From Helicobacter canis (lineage in GTDB: Bacteria; Campylobacterota; Campylobacteria; Campylobacterales; Helicobacteraceae): a stretch of 64,000 nucleotides of DNA. Made by a program: the position numbers and the translations under genes. Under the pieces are notes generated by a model, which saw nothing but the letters and a program-made list of their open reading frames with translations, was not told the DNA's origin and searched no databases. The DNA is taken from contig NZ_VXKE01000023.1 in NCBI RefSeq assembly GCF_008693005.1, forward strand, positions 1 to 64,000, read 5' to 3'. Below are positions 28,128-38,515 of the stretch, piece by piece (position 1 is the stretch's first letter; the number at the start of each line of letters is the position of its first letter).

Positions 28128-28132
28128 TGTGG

Positions 28133-29890
28133 TTAGATTTTTTTCTTGTTTGCATCATCTAATATCGCCTTGGCAATCCCTGATACATCTTGTGAGATTT
28201 GTGAGCTAGCATTAGCGATGCTTACATTCTCTTGGGTTACAGACTCTAGGCTAGAGATGGCTTCATTGATTTGTGTGATACCTGCGGTTTGCTCTTTGAT
28301 AGATTCTGCCATATCATTGATTGATTGCACAAGTAGGTTTGTGTTGGCTTCTATCTCACCTAGAGATTTACTGGTGCGCTCTGCTAGCTTTCTCACTTCA
28401 TCAGCTACGACTGCAAAGCCTCTGCCGTGCTCCCCAGCTCTAGCAGCTTCTATGGCAGCATTTAGGGCTAGGAGGTTTGTTTGATCGGCTATGTCGCGGA
28501 TAATGCCGATGACATTTCTTATATCTTCTGTTTGCTGGATTACTTCATTGGTCCTGCCAGAGACATTTTGCATAGATGAAGTGATCTCTTCTACGGCAGT
28601 GGCGGTCTGCTCTAGGCTGCTAGCTTGTGAGTTAGAAGATTTCGTAAGGGCGGCTACGGCTTCTTCTAGCTTGTCGCTTTGATTGTGTAAGGAGTTAGCA
28701 AACTCTAGGGAAGTTTTGAGCATTTTTCTTATCTCTTCTCCTAGGGTGTTAGTAACTACTTCTACTCGTCCTTGTGCATTTGCTACTTCTGTGGTGAAGT
28801 CTAAGCTAACATAAGATTCAAATACACGATTAAGCTCATTTAGATTCTTGCCTACTCCTGTCATTAAGAGTTGAAGCAATTGATTTACAGAATCTCTTAA
28901 TTCATTTAATTGTGGATTATTGCCTTTAGATTCTATAAGGCTATCAGCATAACCCTGCTTTGCTCTATCTATAACTTGAAGAGATTGTGCTACAAGAGCT
29001 TGGTCGGATTCTAAGCCTTTGGCAATATGGGCTATATTTTGCTCAATACCCCTTGCCATTGCTCCAAATTCATCTTTATTATGAAGTGGGGTAAGCTTAA
29101 TCTCTTTGCTTTCACGATTAAGATACTTAAAAAATAGCATCATATTATGCTGCAATACACCAACACTTTTTAGCAACGAGCGATAAAACATAAACATCAA
29201 AGGCACAAAAATAAGCACAAAACATATAGAAGCAATCATAAGGGCATTACGCAAGATAGAGCGGATAATATCAAGGATAGATGTTGAACTCTTTTGTGCG
29301 TAAATATCAAAAGTATCAGCATATACACCTGTGGAAATCCAAATATTATCTGTATTTGGAATCATAGCTGCATAAGCAATCTTAGGCGCAGTGCCAAGTG
29401 TGCCATCGGGCAAGGGTTTAGAAAAAAGATAATGCACAAAAAGTCCTTTGTCTGTCTGTCGTTTAGAAGTATCAAACAGCTCCCGCACATAATACACGCC
29501 ATTGACATCTTTTGCTTCCGCTAGAGACTTGCCAAGCAAATCCTTACGCGTGGGGTGAGCCACAGGCACATATTCCTTATAGGCAAAATAATAGCCCGAC
29601 TTGTCATCTTCAAAGCGAAAATCCTCAATAGCCTTAGCAATGATAGCAATTTGCTGCTTCTCATCAACACCCTTTATCAAAGCTCCCAAAGATTGTGCCA
29701 CAGAATCTGTGGATAGCTTAAGCTTTTGCTCAACCTCATCTTGTATAAGGTCGTGTAATTGCTCAACGCTCTGCTCTGCTATTTTCTCTTCACCGATAAA
29801 AACAAGCCCCACAAGCACGGCAAAGCTTAGAAATGACCCAAAAATGAGAAGCAAAATTTTGTATTTGAGTGAAAGATATTTAAACATCAC
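28133..29890 (-). CDS. Methyl-accepting chemotaxis protein, single Cache domain
   Basis: The 585-residue receptor has a first membrane helix (about 12-32), a periplasmic sensing domain (35-205) with the [15 protein letters not shown] and [11 protein letters not shown] segments of single-Cache (sCache_2) domains, a second helix (about 213-236), a HAMP-like linker and a long cytoplasmic coiled coil with the hairpin tip [20 protein letters not shown]. It ends DANKKKI with no CheR/CheB tether. The last ~220 residues are almost identical to those of the receptor at 43638, and the DNA similarity continues past the stop codon. A poly-T run adjoins its -10 box. The ligand is unknown; sCache_2 receptors often bind small carboxylates. 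Confidence 0.88.
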   Translation of the reverse strand: MMFKYLSLKYKILLLIFGSFLSFAVLVGLVFIGEEKIAEQSVEQLHDLIQDEVEQKLKLSTDSVAQSLGALIKGVDEKQQIAIIAKAIEDFRFEDDKSGYYFAYKEYVPVAHPTRKDLLGKSLAEAKDVNGVYYVRELFDTSKRQTDKGLFVHYLFSKPLPDGTLGTAPKIAYAAMIPNTDNIWISTGVYADTFDIYAQKSSTSILDIIRSILRNALMIASICFVLIFVPLMFMFYRSLLKSVGVLQHNMMLFFKYLNRESKEIKLTPLHNKDEFGAMARGIEQNIAHIAKGLESDQALVAQSLQVIDRAKQGYADSLIESKGNNPQLNELRDSVNQLLQLLMTGVGKNLNELNRVFESYVSLDFTTEVANAQGRVEVVTNTLGEEIRKMLKTSLEFANSLHNQSDKLEEAVAALTKSSNSQASSLEQTATAVEEITSSMQNVSGRTNEVIQQTEDIRNVIGIIRDIADQTNLLALNAAIEAARAGEHGRGFAVVADEVRKLAERTSKSLGEIEANTNLLVQSINDMAESIKEQTAGITQINEAISSLESVTQENVSIANASSQISQDVSGIAKAILDDANKKKI

Positions 29891-29928
29891 TTATCCTTTG
29901 TAGTTGTAGTAATTTTCTAGCGTCGGCG

Positions 29929-29950
29929 ATTATATAAAAAAAAAAAAAAA
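29929..29950 (-). promoter_or_regulatory. -10 box (TATAAT) with adjacent poly-T15, chemoreceptor promoter
   Basis: On the minus strand TATAAT (29934-29929) lies 39 bases before the chemoreceptor ATG. A run of 15 T (29950-29936) ends one base upstream of it, occupying the spacer where a -35 spacing would be set. Length change of the run could tune transcription, as known for the poly-T tract of H. pylori sabA. Confidence 0.6.
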
Positions 29951-30047
29951 CGATAAATCAAGGCGGCGCAAAAAGATTATCTAGCAGCTATGTAATGATT
30001 GTGTAAGATTTATTTAAGGTTGATTGAAAATGCGGGCGGCTTAGCAC

Positions 30048-31022
30048 TTACGCAAGGCTTGCAAGCATCGCGCTAAATGACTGCTTGAATGCTTCTAGCC
30101 CTTCTGCTAGCAGCGTGCTTTGCAGGGATTCTAGTGTGTGCTTGCCTAAATCAAGCTCGCTAATGGCGCGCGAGGCTTCTTTTTTCTCAAGCCAAGGGAT
30201 CACGCGCTCTTTTGGTGATTGCAAAAATGCTTCAATAGTCGCTAAAGGAGCGGTATTAACACTATGTGGAGCGATAAGGTTGGTGATGTAGTAGTCTGGG
30301 TTTAGCCCTTGGATTTTAGCTCCTGTTGAGGCAAAAAGTGGGCGGATTCTTGAGTTGCCAAGCTCGTTTATCGCTCCATAGCATACCATCGCATTTAATA
30401 TGCCTAGTCGTGGTTGTAGCGGCTCTGCTGGCGGGATAGGGGAGTCAAAGCGCGAGACAAAAATACTAATCACAGCGCGGGCGTTTGTCTTGGAGTTTTT
30501 ATCAAGGATTCTTGCGCATTGTGCAGCTTGCTTTTCTGAAAATACCAAAGTGGCATTTACATTGATTCCATCTTTAAAAAGCGCGCCCATCACTTCATAG
30601 CCCGCTTCTGTAGCGGGGACTTTGATCATTACATTCTCATACCCTATGCTCTCATAAAGTCGCCTTCCCTCTTCTATGCTTGCTTTTGCATCATCGCTCA
30701 AAGTGGGGTCGATCTCAATGCTAATGTAGCCATAATCTCTATCGGCTTCATAGAGCCCTAGAAGTGCTTGTGCAGCAAGTTTTATGTCTTCTATGGCTAG
30801 GGATTCATAAATGTCTTTTGGGCAGAGTTTGGGTGCAGATCGTAGCTGCTCTAGCTGGGCTTGATAAGCACTAGAGTGTAAAATCGCATTGGCGAAAATG
30901 CTTGGATTGCTTGTAGCACCGACAAAATGCGCTTCTTTCAAGTGTGTGGCAAAGTCGTGCTGCAAGAATCCGCGCTCAATAAAATCACACCATAGACTGA
31001 AGTCTTTCACGCTATTTTTCAT
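30048..31022 (-). CDS. tal: Transaldolase
   Basis: Transaldolase moves a dihydroxyacetone unit between sedoheptulose-7-P and glyceraldehyde-3-P in the non-oxidative pentose phosphate pathway. FVGATSNPSIFANAI near the N-terminus, YISIEIDP, and ENVMIKVPATEAGYEVMGAL with the Schiff-base lysine are characteristic. At 324 residues it belongs to the longer Tal type also found in H. pylori. The start at 31022 has AAGGAT upstream. Confidence 0.92.
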   Translation of the reverse strand: MKNSVKDFSLWCDFIERGFLQHDFATHLKEAHFVGATSNPSIFANAILHSSAYQAQLEQLRSAPKLCPKDIYESLAIEDIKLAAQALLGLYEADRDYGYISIEIDPTLSDDAKASIEEGRRLYESIGYENVMIKVPATEAGYEVMGALFKDGINVNATLVFSEKQAAQCARILDKNSKTNARAVISIFVSRFDSPIPPAEPLQPRLGILNAMVCYGAINELGNSRIRPLFASTGAKIQGLNPDYYITNLIAPHSVNTAPLATIEAFLQSPKERVIPWLEKKEASRAISELDLGKHTLESLQSTLLAEGLEAFKQSFSAMLASLA

Positions 31023-31088
31023 ATAAATCCTTGAAACTTATTTGCTGGGAATTTTAGCAAATTAAGCCCTTTTACAACACATTTTTTT

Positions 31089-31094
31089 TATAAT
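31089..31094 (+). promoter_or_regulatory. -10 box (TATAAT) for the outer-membrane protein gene
   Basis: TATAAT directly preceded by eight T lies 58 bases before the ATG at 31152. AAGGAT is the ribosome site. The gene may share this promoter with dnaJ downstream. Confidence 0.5.
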
Positions 31095-31151
31095 CCCAGC
31101 TTTTATTTGGTTTTATCTAGGTCTTCGATCCATACTTTTTAAGGATTATAT

Positions 31152-32147
31152 ATGCGGCTTTGCCATAGATCGTGTTTGAGATTTTTTGCTTGCATTTGTC
31201 TGTTGTGCGTATGCGCTAATCTAGCCTATACGCAAGAGCTAACCCCAAGCGATCCGCAGAATCCAGCATTTGTCAAGCAGGATTCTACTTTGCCTATGCT
31301 TGCACCAGAGTCGCTAGAATCTAACTTGGAGCAGCACTCATTTTTCACCCATCGCTATACTACTCGCTTTGACAAGCAGCATAAGATTAAAGCGATGGGG
31401 ATCTATGGAGAGAGCAAAGTGGGCGCAAATCTTTCGCGCTATGTCGGTGGAGCGATTTTGTATGATGGTATTGTCGATCGCTATCCCGTTGGAGCATTTA
31501 TGGGCTATGTTTATGAGCAAGCACCTTCTTCAAGTCCTGCTCGCACGCAAATGCTAACTTTGGGCGTATTTAGCGATGTGCTGCTGCAAGCGCACCATAT
31601 TCAGGCATTTATAGCGCAGAGCTTTCAAGCTTCAAAGACTTTAAGCGCAGAGCATTTACGCGTGCCTACGGGTGATTGGGCATTTGCTAGCTCGAGTAAT
31701 GCTATATTGTCTTATGGGTATGTGTTTGCCCTAAATGGTGCTGGGAGCTTTATAGAGCCTTATGCTCGCTACAACCTACACGCGCTTTTTCCTATCAACG
31801 CCCAAGGTGCAGCAATGTCGTCTTATGTATTGCGGACAAATATTGATCTAGGCGTGCTATTTAAGCAGTTTATAGGGAGGCGGTTTATCATCTCAGCTTC
31901 GCCATCTTTCCGCCAAGATGTGGGGGTCATTGGAGTCGATAGCTTCGCGCGCCCTTTGGTGGTTGATCCAAATGGTGAGCTTATCATCGCCTTGCCTGAT
32001 AGAAAGTATCATAGCTATGGCTTGCTATCTTTGGGGCTGGAGTGGCGAGCAGGACACTCTTGCACGATAGCTCTTAGGGCACACGGAGTTTATACAAATA
32101 CCGCTTATTTGTATAGCGGGAATCTAGGTGTAAGCGTATTATTTTAG
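31152..32147 (+). CDS. Outer-membrane beta-barrel protein, autotransporter-barrel-like
   Basis: The 331-residue protein has a signal peptide (residues ~1-28, cut after YTQ or nearby) and a C-terminal ~270-residue region rich in alternating polar/aromatic strands, ending GNLGVSVLF with a terminal phenylalanine as in BAM-inserted barrels. The strands KAMGIYGESKVGANLS, VGGAILYDGIVDRYPVGAFMGYVY and GLLSLGLEWRAGHSCTIALRAHGVY resemble the barrel domain of Helicobacter VacA-type autotransporters, but there is no large passenger. Function unknown. It is six bases upstream of dnaJ's ribosome site. Confidence 0.65.
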   Translation: MRLCHRSCLRFFACICLLCVCANLAYTQELTPSDPQNPAFVKQDSTLPMLAPESLESNLEQHSFFTHRYTTRFDKQHKIKAMGIYGESKVGANLSRYVGGAILYDGIVDRYPVGAFMGYVYEQAPSSSPARTQMLTLGVFSDVLLQAHHIQAFIAQSFQASKTLSAEHLRVPTGDWAFASSSNAILSYGYVFALNGAGSFIEPYARYNLHALFPINAQGAAMSSYVLRTNIDLGVLFKQFIGRRFIISASPSFRQDVGVIGVDSFARPLVVDPNGELIIALPDRKYHSYGLLSLGLEWRAGHSCTIALRAHGVYTNTAYLYSGNLGVSVLF

Positions 32148-32159
32148 CTAGGAGTGTAT

Positions 32160-33302
32160 ATGGAGCAGTTTGACTACTATGAGATTTTAGAGATAGAGCG
32201 CACAAGCGACAAAGAAATCATTAAAAAAGCTTATCGCAAGCTCGCGCTTAAATACCACCCAGACAGAAACCCAGATGACAAAAGTGCGGAAGAGAGATTT
32301 AAGCAAATCAATGAAGCGTATGAGATTTTGAGTGATGATGAAAAACGCCAGATCTATGATCGCTATGGCAAAGATGGGCTAGAGCGTCAAGGCAAAGGCT
32401 TTAGCGGAGATTTTTCTGGGTTTGGCTCGATCTTTGAAGATTTGTTTGGGCAGGCATTTGGCTTTGGCGGTAGGAAGGGAGCTAGATCGCAGGAGAAATA
32501 TGACCTTGATTTTCTAATGCGGCTTGACCTTAGCTTCAAGGAAGCGATATTTGGGTGTAAAAAGTCCATTTCTATCACCTATAAGACTTCGTGTAAAGAG
32601 TGCGATGGTAGCGGCAGTACAGATAAAAGCTCGGCGACCTGCCCGGATTGCCACGGCAAGGGGCAAGTCTTTATCCAGCAGGGGTTTATGGCATTTGGGC
32701 AGACTTGCCCGCGCTGCCACGGATCTGGCAGTATCATCACTAAGCCTTGTCAAGCCTGCAAAGGAGAGGGATTTACCACTGCAAGCGAAGAGGTGGAAAT
32801 CTCTGTCCCAGCGGGCGTGGATAATGAAATGCGCCTACGCATAAGCGGCAAGGGAAATCAGGGTAAAAGTGGGGCTAGGGGGGATTTGTATCTTGTGCTG
32901 TATGTCCAAGATGATGCGCACTTTATCCGCAATGGTAATGATATTTACATTGAAGTGCCTGTGTTTTTCACACAGATTCTACTAGGAGCTAAAATCAATA
33001 TCCCCTCACTCAGTGGCGAGCCCATTGAGCTAAATCTCCCACCAAATACAAAAGATAAAGAGCACTTTGTCTTCAATGGAGAGGGTGTGGCTGATGTCAA
33101 TACAAAGGCTAAAGGACGCTTGATCGCGCAAGTTTCTATCACTTATCCAAAATCACTTAACGCCGAGCAAAAAGAGCTGATCCAAAGGCTAGATGATAGC
33201 TTTGGCGTGCATAGTAAGCCGTATGAAAACATATTCCAAGAAGCGTTTGAAAAGATCAAGGGCTGGTTTAATGAAAAAAAGCACGACAAAAAGAAAAGGT
33301 AG
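32160..33302 (+). CDS. dnaJ: Chaperone protein DnaJ
   Basis: DnaJ delivers unfolded proteins to DnaK and stimulates its ATPase. The J domain (residues 1-70) has HPDRNP; a short G/F region follows; the zinc domain has four CxxCxGxG repeats ([32 protein letters not shown]); the C-terminal substrate domains complete ~380 residues. I chose ATG at 32160, six bases after AGGAG; a GTG two codons upstream would lie on the ribosome site. Confidence 0.95.
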   Translation: MEQFDYYEILEIERTSDKEIIKKAYRKLALKYHPDRNPDDKSAEERFKQINEAYEILSDDEKRQIYDRYGKDGLERQGKGFSGDFSGFGSIFEDLFGQAFGFGGRKGARSQEKYDLDFLMRLDLSFKEAIFGCKKSISITYKTSCKECDGSGSTDKSSATCPDCHGKGQVFIQQGFMAFGQTCPRCHGSGSIITKPCQACKGEGFTTASEEVEISVPAGVDNEMRLRISGKGNQGKSGARGDLYLVLYVQDDAHFIRNGNDIYIEVPVFFTQILLGAKINIPSLSGEPIELNLPPNTKDKEHFVFNGEGVADVNTKAKGRLIAQVSITYPKSLNAEQKELIQRLDDSFGVHSKPYENIFQEAFEKIKGWFNEKKHDKKKR

Positions 33303-33354
33303 CATAGCACTGCCAACTTTCACACAAGTGGCTAATGTATAGTTTTGGTATTGC

Positions 33355-35061
33355 TTGCTTGTTAATACCTTTTTAACAGCTCTTTTACTTGTAAAAGTCG
33401 GGGGGCAAAACCTAGCGGAATTATTGTGGCTTTGGCTTATTAAATCCTTTGCCATAAATTTTGCAGCTATTTTTGTGTGCTTTTATGGGCTAGAGTGTTT
33501 GGGGTGCTTTTGTGCTGCTGGTGCAAGGGTGGCGCGTTTTATAGAAGCTATGTTGGCTTTTTGCTGCTTTGTTGGAGGGTGTGTTGATGTGTTTTTGCTA
33601 TGGAGCTTCCACTCGTGGCTAAATAATACATTTTTCACAATTTTTCTCTCCACCAATCCCCTAGAAGCGCGAGAGTTTCTCTCTGTGTATGGCACTAGAC
33701 TTAGCTTGTGGGCTGCTCTAGGTATGTTTGTGGGCTTAAGTGGCGTGTTTGTTTACAGCAGCTTGCATAGTAGGTGCTGTAATCTATATAGCTTGCTGCT
33801 ATGTCGCGTAGTTTCGCTGGTGGTTATGGTGGCTTGTGGTGCGCTTTTAGCCTTTAGGCTAATGCAAATCCCTAGCCCGCTTAGCTATATGGCAGACAAA
33901 AATATGCTAGTGCGCTATATAGATGTAGTTACGCAAACTCTCGCGCAAAATAATGCCTACATCAATGAATACAAGCATATTTCACACATTATAGAGAGTG
34001 GCACTTCAGCAAATATTATAGAAAACTTCTCCACACTGCCCAATGTCGTGCTAATCTTAGGGGAATCCACCCAGCGTAATTATATGTCGCTCTATGGCTA
34101 TAAGATTGATAGCACTCCAGCCCTACGCGCTCTAGCTAAGCGCGGGAATTTGGTTGTATTTGATGATGTCATATCGCCGCACTCTCATACGGACTTATCC
34201 TTGCAAAAAGCGCTTACTTTTAGCAATTATGAAAACGCCAGCACACCTTGGTATATGCAGCAAAATCTACTTGATATTCTTAATAGTGCGGGCTATGAGA
34301 CATATTGGCCAAGTAATCAAGAGGCGATCTCTATCTATGGCAATGCACCAGAGATCATCTCTAGGCGTGGAAGCATACGCGATTAGCACGCTTAATGATA
34401 GCTTTGCTTCAGGGAGATTCTATGATTCTGTCTTGCTGCGCCTTATTGATGAAGCAAGAAAGCAGCCTAGTAGCAAAAACTTCTACATCATTCACCTTAT
34501 GGGGACACTATTAACTACAAAGATCGCTACCCATCATCATTTGCTCATTTCAATAAGCACTCTTTGATACAAAATGATCTCCACACATATCCAAGCAACC
34601 CAGCTCAAGCATTAAGCCAAGCTGCACTAGAGATAAAAGCGCATTATCTTAATGCCATAGCCTATAATGACCATATTGTCAGCGAGATTATTGATAAGTT
34701 TGCGGCGGCGGATTCTGTGGTGATTTATCTCAGTGATCACGGCGATGAAGTGTTTGATTTTAGGGATTTTGTCGGGCATACAGAATCTATTGGCTCGCGA
34801 TTTATGGTAGAAATACCTTTTATGATTTATATGAGTGATACATTTAAGCGCAGGCACAAACAGCTTGCGGAGCAAATTACGCAAGCAAGGCATTTGCCAT
34901 TTATGACAGATGATTTGATACACACTTTGCTTGATTTACTTGGCATTGTCAGTGTAGATTCTCTCAAATCTCGCGCTCTTTTTCACCCAAGCTATAATGC
35001 CAAGCGACCTAGAATCTATAATGGGCAAGATTATGATAAAACTTTACGCCCTATCAAATAG
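33355..35061 (+). pseudogene. EptA-like phosphoethanolamine transferase, two frameshifts
   Basis: Three pieces of one protein lie in two frames. Piece one (33355-34386) has four to five membrane helices and the catalytic-domain start NVVLILGESTQRNYMSLYGY; piece two continues in the +1-shifted frame (about 34360-34505, EAYAISTLNDSFASGRFYD ... FYIIHLMG); piece three returns to the first frame (about 34505-35061, with NYKDRYPSSFAHF and YLSDHGDEVFD). Together they make a full-length sulfatase-fold PEtn transferase of the EptA type, which adds phosphoethanolamine to lipid A in the periplasm. The only start for piece one is a TTG; an out-of-frame ATG at 33335 may mark a third lesion. Neither shift is in a long homopolymer, so decay is likelier than phase variation; sequencing error is possible. 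Confidence 0.75.
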
Positions 35062-35065
35062 CTCC

Positions 35066-36004
35066 CTAATGGCAGCTGTGCCACCATATCGGCGTGGGTG
35101 TGGAGAGCGCATAGGAAATAGACTGAAAGCTAAAGCGCACACTAAGGGCGTGTAAGCACAAAGTCTGCGCTGCCAAATCGCTAGAGCCTTTGGCTTGCGC
35201 GCCAGATTCTAGGAGAAACTGCTCTTTTAAGGCACAAAGATACATATTGGCTACTTCATCGCTTGCGCCATAGAGCATATCTCCACAAATTGGGTGTCCT
35301 ATATGGGCGCAATGCAAGCGGATTTGATGTGTCCTGCCTGTAAGGGGCTTGGCGTGGATATAGGTGCAGTTGTGCTTGGGGTCGATGTGTATTGGTGTAA
35401 GAAGCGTGCTAGAATCTTTCCCTAAATCGCTAATGCAAGAGCGGATAGAGAGATGACCCCTTGCGTGCTTGTGTGGCGTATGGATTGGGGCATTGACTAG
35501 GATTTCATCGTGCAATATGCCTTGAATTTTTGCTAGATAGAGCTTTTGCACTTTGTGGGTGGCTACAAGATGCTTTAGGGCTTTTTCACTCTGCTTAGTT
35601 TTAGCCACAAGGATTGCCCCACTTGTCTCATAATCAAGTCGATGAATGGGCTGGGCGTCTTGCCCATAGCACGAGCGGATAGAATCTACTAGGCTTTTAT
35701 GTGTAAAAGTGCCTTTAGGGTGGGTGAGCAGCTTGCTTGGCTTATCAAACACAGCGAAATCTTTTGTAGAAAAAATTGGAGTAAGCAGCTCGCTAGATGG
35801 GTAATATGTATCCACAAAGCGCGTTAGCCACACTTCACCGCTTATGAGCTGGGACTTGTGAATGGGAGTGTTGTTGGGGAGACGCAATCGTGCTTTATCG
35901 ATTGTTTTTTGCGCAAGTTTTGGGGAGAATCCCAAAACTCTAATGAGAAACTGCGCTGATTTTATAGGGGCGGGTATAAAATGCTTTTCACGGATAAAGG
36001 GCAT
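35066..36004 (-). CDS. Pseudouridine synthase, RluA/RluD family
   Basis: The 312-residue protein has an S4-like N-terminus (about residues 15-65) and the RluA catalytic motif PIHRLDYETSGAILVAKT (about 128-145) with the active-site aspartate, then LTGRTHQIRLHCAHIGHPI near residue 220. It isomerises uridines in rRNA or tRNA; which site cannot be told from sequence alone. It converges on the broken eptA-like gene with a 4-base gap. Confidence 0.88.
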   Translation of the reverse strand: MPFIREKHFIPAPIKSAQFLIRVLGFSPKLAQKTIDKARLRLPNNTPIHKSQLISGEVWLTRFVDTYYPSSELLTPIFSTKDFAVFDKPSKLLTHPKGTFTHKSLVDSIRSCYGQDAQPIHRLDYETSGAILVAKTKQSEKALKHLVATHKVQKLYLAKIQGILHDEILVNAPIHTPHKHARGHLSIRSCISDLGKDSSTLLTPIHIDPKHNCTYIHAKPLTGRTHQIRLHCAHIGHPICGDMLYGASDEVANMYLCALKEQFLLESGAQAKGSSDLAAQTLCLHALSVRFSFQSISYALSTPTPIWWHSCH

Positions 36005-36009
36005 ATAGG

Positions 36010-36561
36010 CTATGCCATAGCACTATTTGCGTATTTTTCACCTAGCTCAAATGCCTTTTTGTTTAGCTCTACAACCTTTGCTGGCACTTTTGAAATCATT
36101 GTTTCATAGACTAAATTTCTATCGACACATTTTGTAAAAGCAACTGTTACGCCAAGTGCTACGACTGATTGGGTAACAACATTGCCCACTTCTTCTTTGG
36201 CGATGGTAATAATGGGGATTTCATAGATTTTAAAGCGTTTTCTATCCTCATCGCTTGGTGTTACAAGATTTGGCTCAACGACAATAATCCCACCTTCTTT
36301 CACGCCATTTTTAAACTGATCATAGCTCACTTGTGCGGTAGAGAGCATAAAGTCAATATGTCCTTCATTAGCGTATGGGTAGAGAATCTCCTTAGAATCT
36401 AGCAAAATATCTACCTTTGTAGGACCACCGCGCACCTGAGATGTGTAGGTAGAGGCTTGGATACCATAGCCACCCGCGCGGATTCTAGACTCTGCTAGAA
36501 TCTCCCCCGCAAGCAAGACACCCTGCCCGCCCACACCTGTAAATCGAAGTTCAGCTTCCAT
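36010..36561 (-). CDS. oorC: 2-oxoglutarate:acceptor oxidoreductase, gamma subunit
   Basis: OorC is the gamma subunit of the four-subunit enzyme that oxidises 2-oxoglutarate to succinyl-CoA in the Helicobacter citric acid cycle. RFTGVGGQGVLLAGEIL at the N-terminus and STYTSQVRGGPTKVDIL are hallmark motifs. I chose ATG at 36561 (MEAELRF), preceded by GGGGGA; this overlaps the oorB stop region by a few bases. It is the last gene of oorDABC. Confidence 0.93.
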   Translation of the reverse strand: MEAELRFTGVGGQGVLLAGEILAESRIRAGGYGIQASTYTSQVRGGPTKVDILLDSKEILYPYANEGHIDFMLSTAQVSYDQFKNGVKEGGIIVVEPNLVTPSDEDRKRFKIYEIPIITIAKEEVGNVVTQSVVALGVTVAFTKCVDRNLVYETMISKVPAKVVELNKKAFELGEKYANSAMA

Positions 36562-36562
36562 A

Positions 36563-37387
36563 TTAATGTCCCCCTTTTTGTGCTTTTTCAATCACTCCAT
36601 CATACGCGCGACAATATTCAATTTTACTTGTATCGTGCTTTAAGATCCCCGTTGGGAATTTGCCCACTCTTTCTTCTTCGCTTAGCTCATCATATTTACG
36701 CTTGCTAATTGTGCGAGATTCTATCCATTTAAGCGTTTGCACTGCTTCGCCCATTTTGTTCTTGCGCCCAAGATTGATGTGGCAGTTGCTATGTATGTCA
36801 AAGAAGCTAAATCCTTCGTGTTTGAAGCCTTCATAGAGCACTTTCTCAATCTTTTTAGGATCAAGCACGGATTCTCTAGCGACAAATGTCGCCCCAGCAG
36901 CATCGACTAGCTTACAAGGGTCAAAGCTATTTTCAATATTGCCAAACTGCGCTGTTACAGTCCACATACCTTGTGGGGTTGTAGGAGAAGTTTGAGAGTT
37001 TGTAAGCCCGTAGATGAAGTTATTAACAAGCACATAGTTTAGGTCAATATTGCGCCTGCTGGCGTGGATTGTGTGGTTGCCACCAATGGCTAGCGCATCG
37101 CCATCGCCACTGACAACAATGACATGTTTTTTGGGATTAGCAAGCTTAATGCCTGTGGCATACGCAAGAGCCCTGCCGTGTGTCGTATGCACAGTGTTGC
37201 AATTCACATACGAGCTCATACGCCCACTACACCCAATCCCGCTCACCAAACATACATCATCCATTTTCCAGCCAAGCGCATCAATGGTGCGGATAATTGA
37301 TTTTAAGATCACACCATCGCCGCAGCCCCAGCACCAAAGTGTAGGCATTTTATCTACGCGCAAATATTCATCATAATTAAAAGCCAT
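36563..37387 (-). CDS. oorB: 2-oxoglutarate:acceptor oxidoreductase, beta subunit
   Basis: OorB binds thiamine diphosphate. The N-terminal WCWGCGDGVILKSI, the GIGCSGR cysteine region and the VVSGDGDALAIGGNH diphosphate/Mg site (residues ~93-107), with later VLVNNFIYGLTNSQTSPTT, match beta subunits of 2-oxoacid:ferredoxin oxidoreductases. At 274 residues it is normal. It starts one base after the oorA stop and has AAGGAG upstream. Confidence 0.95.
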   Translation of the reverse strand: MAFNYDEYLRVDKMPTLWCWGCGDGVILKSIIRTIDALGWKMDDVCLVSGIGCSGRMSSYVNCNTVHTTHGRALAYATGIKLANPKKHVIVVSGDGDALAIGGNHTIHASRRNIDLNYVLVNNFIYGLTNSQTSPTTPQGMWTVTAQFGNIENSFDPCKLVDAAGATFVARESVLDPKKIEKVLYEGFKHEGFSFFDIHSNCHINLGRKNKMGEAVQTLKWIESRTISKRKYDELSEEERVGKFPTGILKHDTSKIEYCRAYDGVIEKAQKGGH

Positions 37388-37388
37388 C

Positions 37389-38513
37389 TTACATCTCCTT
37401 GATTCTATCTATAATTTGCGTAGGTGATATGCTACGCCCATTTGCTTGCCCCATAAACTCCACTTTACGCTCAAGCACACGCTCAATTTCTTCTAAATAT
37501 TGCCCCTTATTGAGCTCGATGACAAGAATCTTTTTGTAGGTTTCACCAAGTTGTTTTAGTCTTGTTTTAGGACTTGGCCAAAGTGTGATAGGGCGGAATA
37601 GTCCCACCTTTTTACCCATTTTCTTTAGCTCAATCATCGCTTCTTTAACAGATAGTGCCGTAGAGCCATAAGCGATGATGGCGATTTCCGCACCTTCTAA
37701 ATCAAGCTCTTCATTTTGGCAGATATAGGACTCTTTAGATTCTATCTTATTAAACAAGCGATCGATCAACGCCTGCCCCATTTTCGCATCTTCTGTGGGG
37801 AATCCAAGCGGTCCGTGATGAAGCCCTGTGATATGGTAGCGGTAGCCTTGGAAAAACGGATTTAAAATCGCGCCTTCATCTGGCTTAACATCGTAGGGCT
37901 GGTAGCTTTTAGGGTCGCCTGTAAAAGTGCGGCGATTGATAACGCTCTTTTGCACTTCTTCTATATCTGGGATATAAGTCTTGCCATACATATGTCCAAT
38001 TGTTTCATCCATTAGCAAAAACACTGGAGTCATTAGCTCTTCTGCGAGATTAAATGCGCGAAGTGTCTCTGTGTAGGATTCTTCAAGATTGCCCGGTGCG
38101 ATTGCCACAGCTTTAAAATCCCCGTGCGTAGGGTGCTTAAGGAAACTTACATCGCCCTGTGCTACACGCGTGGGCATACCAGTAGAAGGACCAGATCGCA
38201 TAACATCAGCTATTACAAGCGGAACTTCTGCCATAAAACCAAGCCCAATTTGCTCTACTTTGAGTGAAATACCCGGACCAGAACTACCTGTCATAGCCTT
38301 TACACCACTCATCGCCGCCCCAAGAGCCGCACAAATCCCACTAATTTCATCTTCCATTTGGATAAAATGCCCATCGTGCTTTGGCAGAAGCACGCTCATC
38401 TCGTGCATAATATCCGAAGATGGCGTGATAGGATAGCCACCATAAAATCGACAGCCTGCATCGATGGCTGCTTTTGCTACAAGCTCGTTACCGCCAGAAA
38501 TTACCTCTCGCAT
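37389..38513 (-). CDS. oorA: 2-oxoglutarate:acceptor oxidoreductase, alpha subunit
   Basis: OorA forms the catalytic core with OorB. REVISGGNELVAKAAIDAGCRFYGGYPITPSS begins the pyrimidine-type domain, MTGSSGPGISLKVEQIG follows, and IAYGSTALSVKEAMIELKKMGKKVGLFRP is the transketolase-C-like part. The 374-residue length is as in H. pylori. It starts two bases after the oorD stop region with AAAGGAA upstream. Confidence 0.95.
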   Translation of the reverse strand: MREVISGGNELVAKAAIDAGCRFYGGYPITPSSDIMHEMSVLLPKHDGHFIQMEDEISGICAALGAAMSGVKAMTGSSGPGISLKVEQIGLGFMAEVPLVIADVMRSGPSTGMPTRVAQGDVSFLKHPTHGDFKAVAIAPGNLEESYTETLRAFNLAEELMTPVFLLMDETIGHMYGKTYIPDIEEVQKSVINRRTFTGDPKSYQPYDVKPDEGAILNPFFQGYRYHITGLHHGPLGFPTEDAKMGQALIDRLFNKIESKESYICQNEELDLEGAEIAIIAYGSTALSVKEAMIELKKMGKKVGLFRPITLWPSPKTRLKQLGETYKKILVIELNKGQYLEEIERVLERKVEFMGQANGRSISPTQIIDRIKEM

Positions 38514-38515
38514 AT

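Larger units (their letters stand above)
27702..28132. repeat. 431-base gap: mosaic of short repeats
   Basis: No gene. It holds an ATTGC...GCAAT palindrome (27854-27887), an AAAAGTGGATTCTAG motif (27896-27912), two exact 16-base copies of GATTCTAAGCATTGCG (27940-27955, 28002-28017) and copy B of the hairpin element, read on the minus strand after the chemoreceptor stop. An 82-codon open frame across it is a translation of the element and not a credible gene. Confidence 0.8.

Noticed and set aside
34154-34567. The middle frame of the eptA-like region as a separate gene.
   Set aside because: Its residues continue the upstream piece and are continued by the downstream piece of one protein family; its own start is internal to the first frame.
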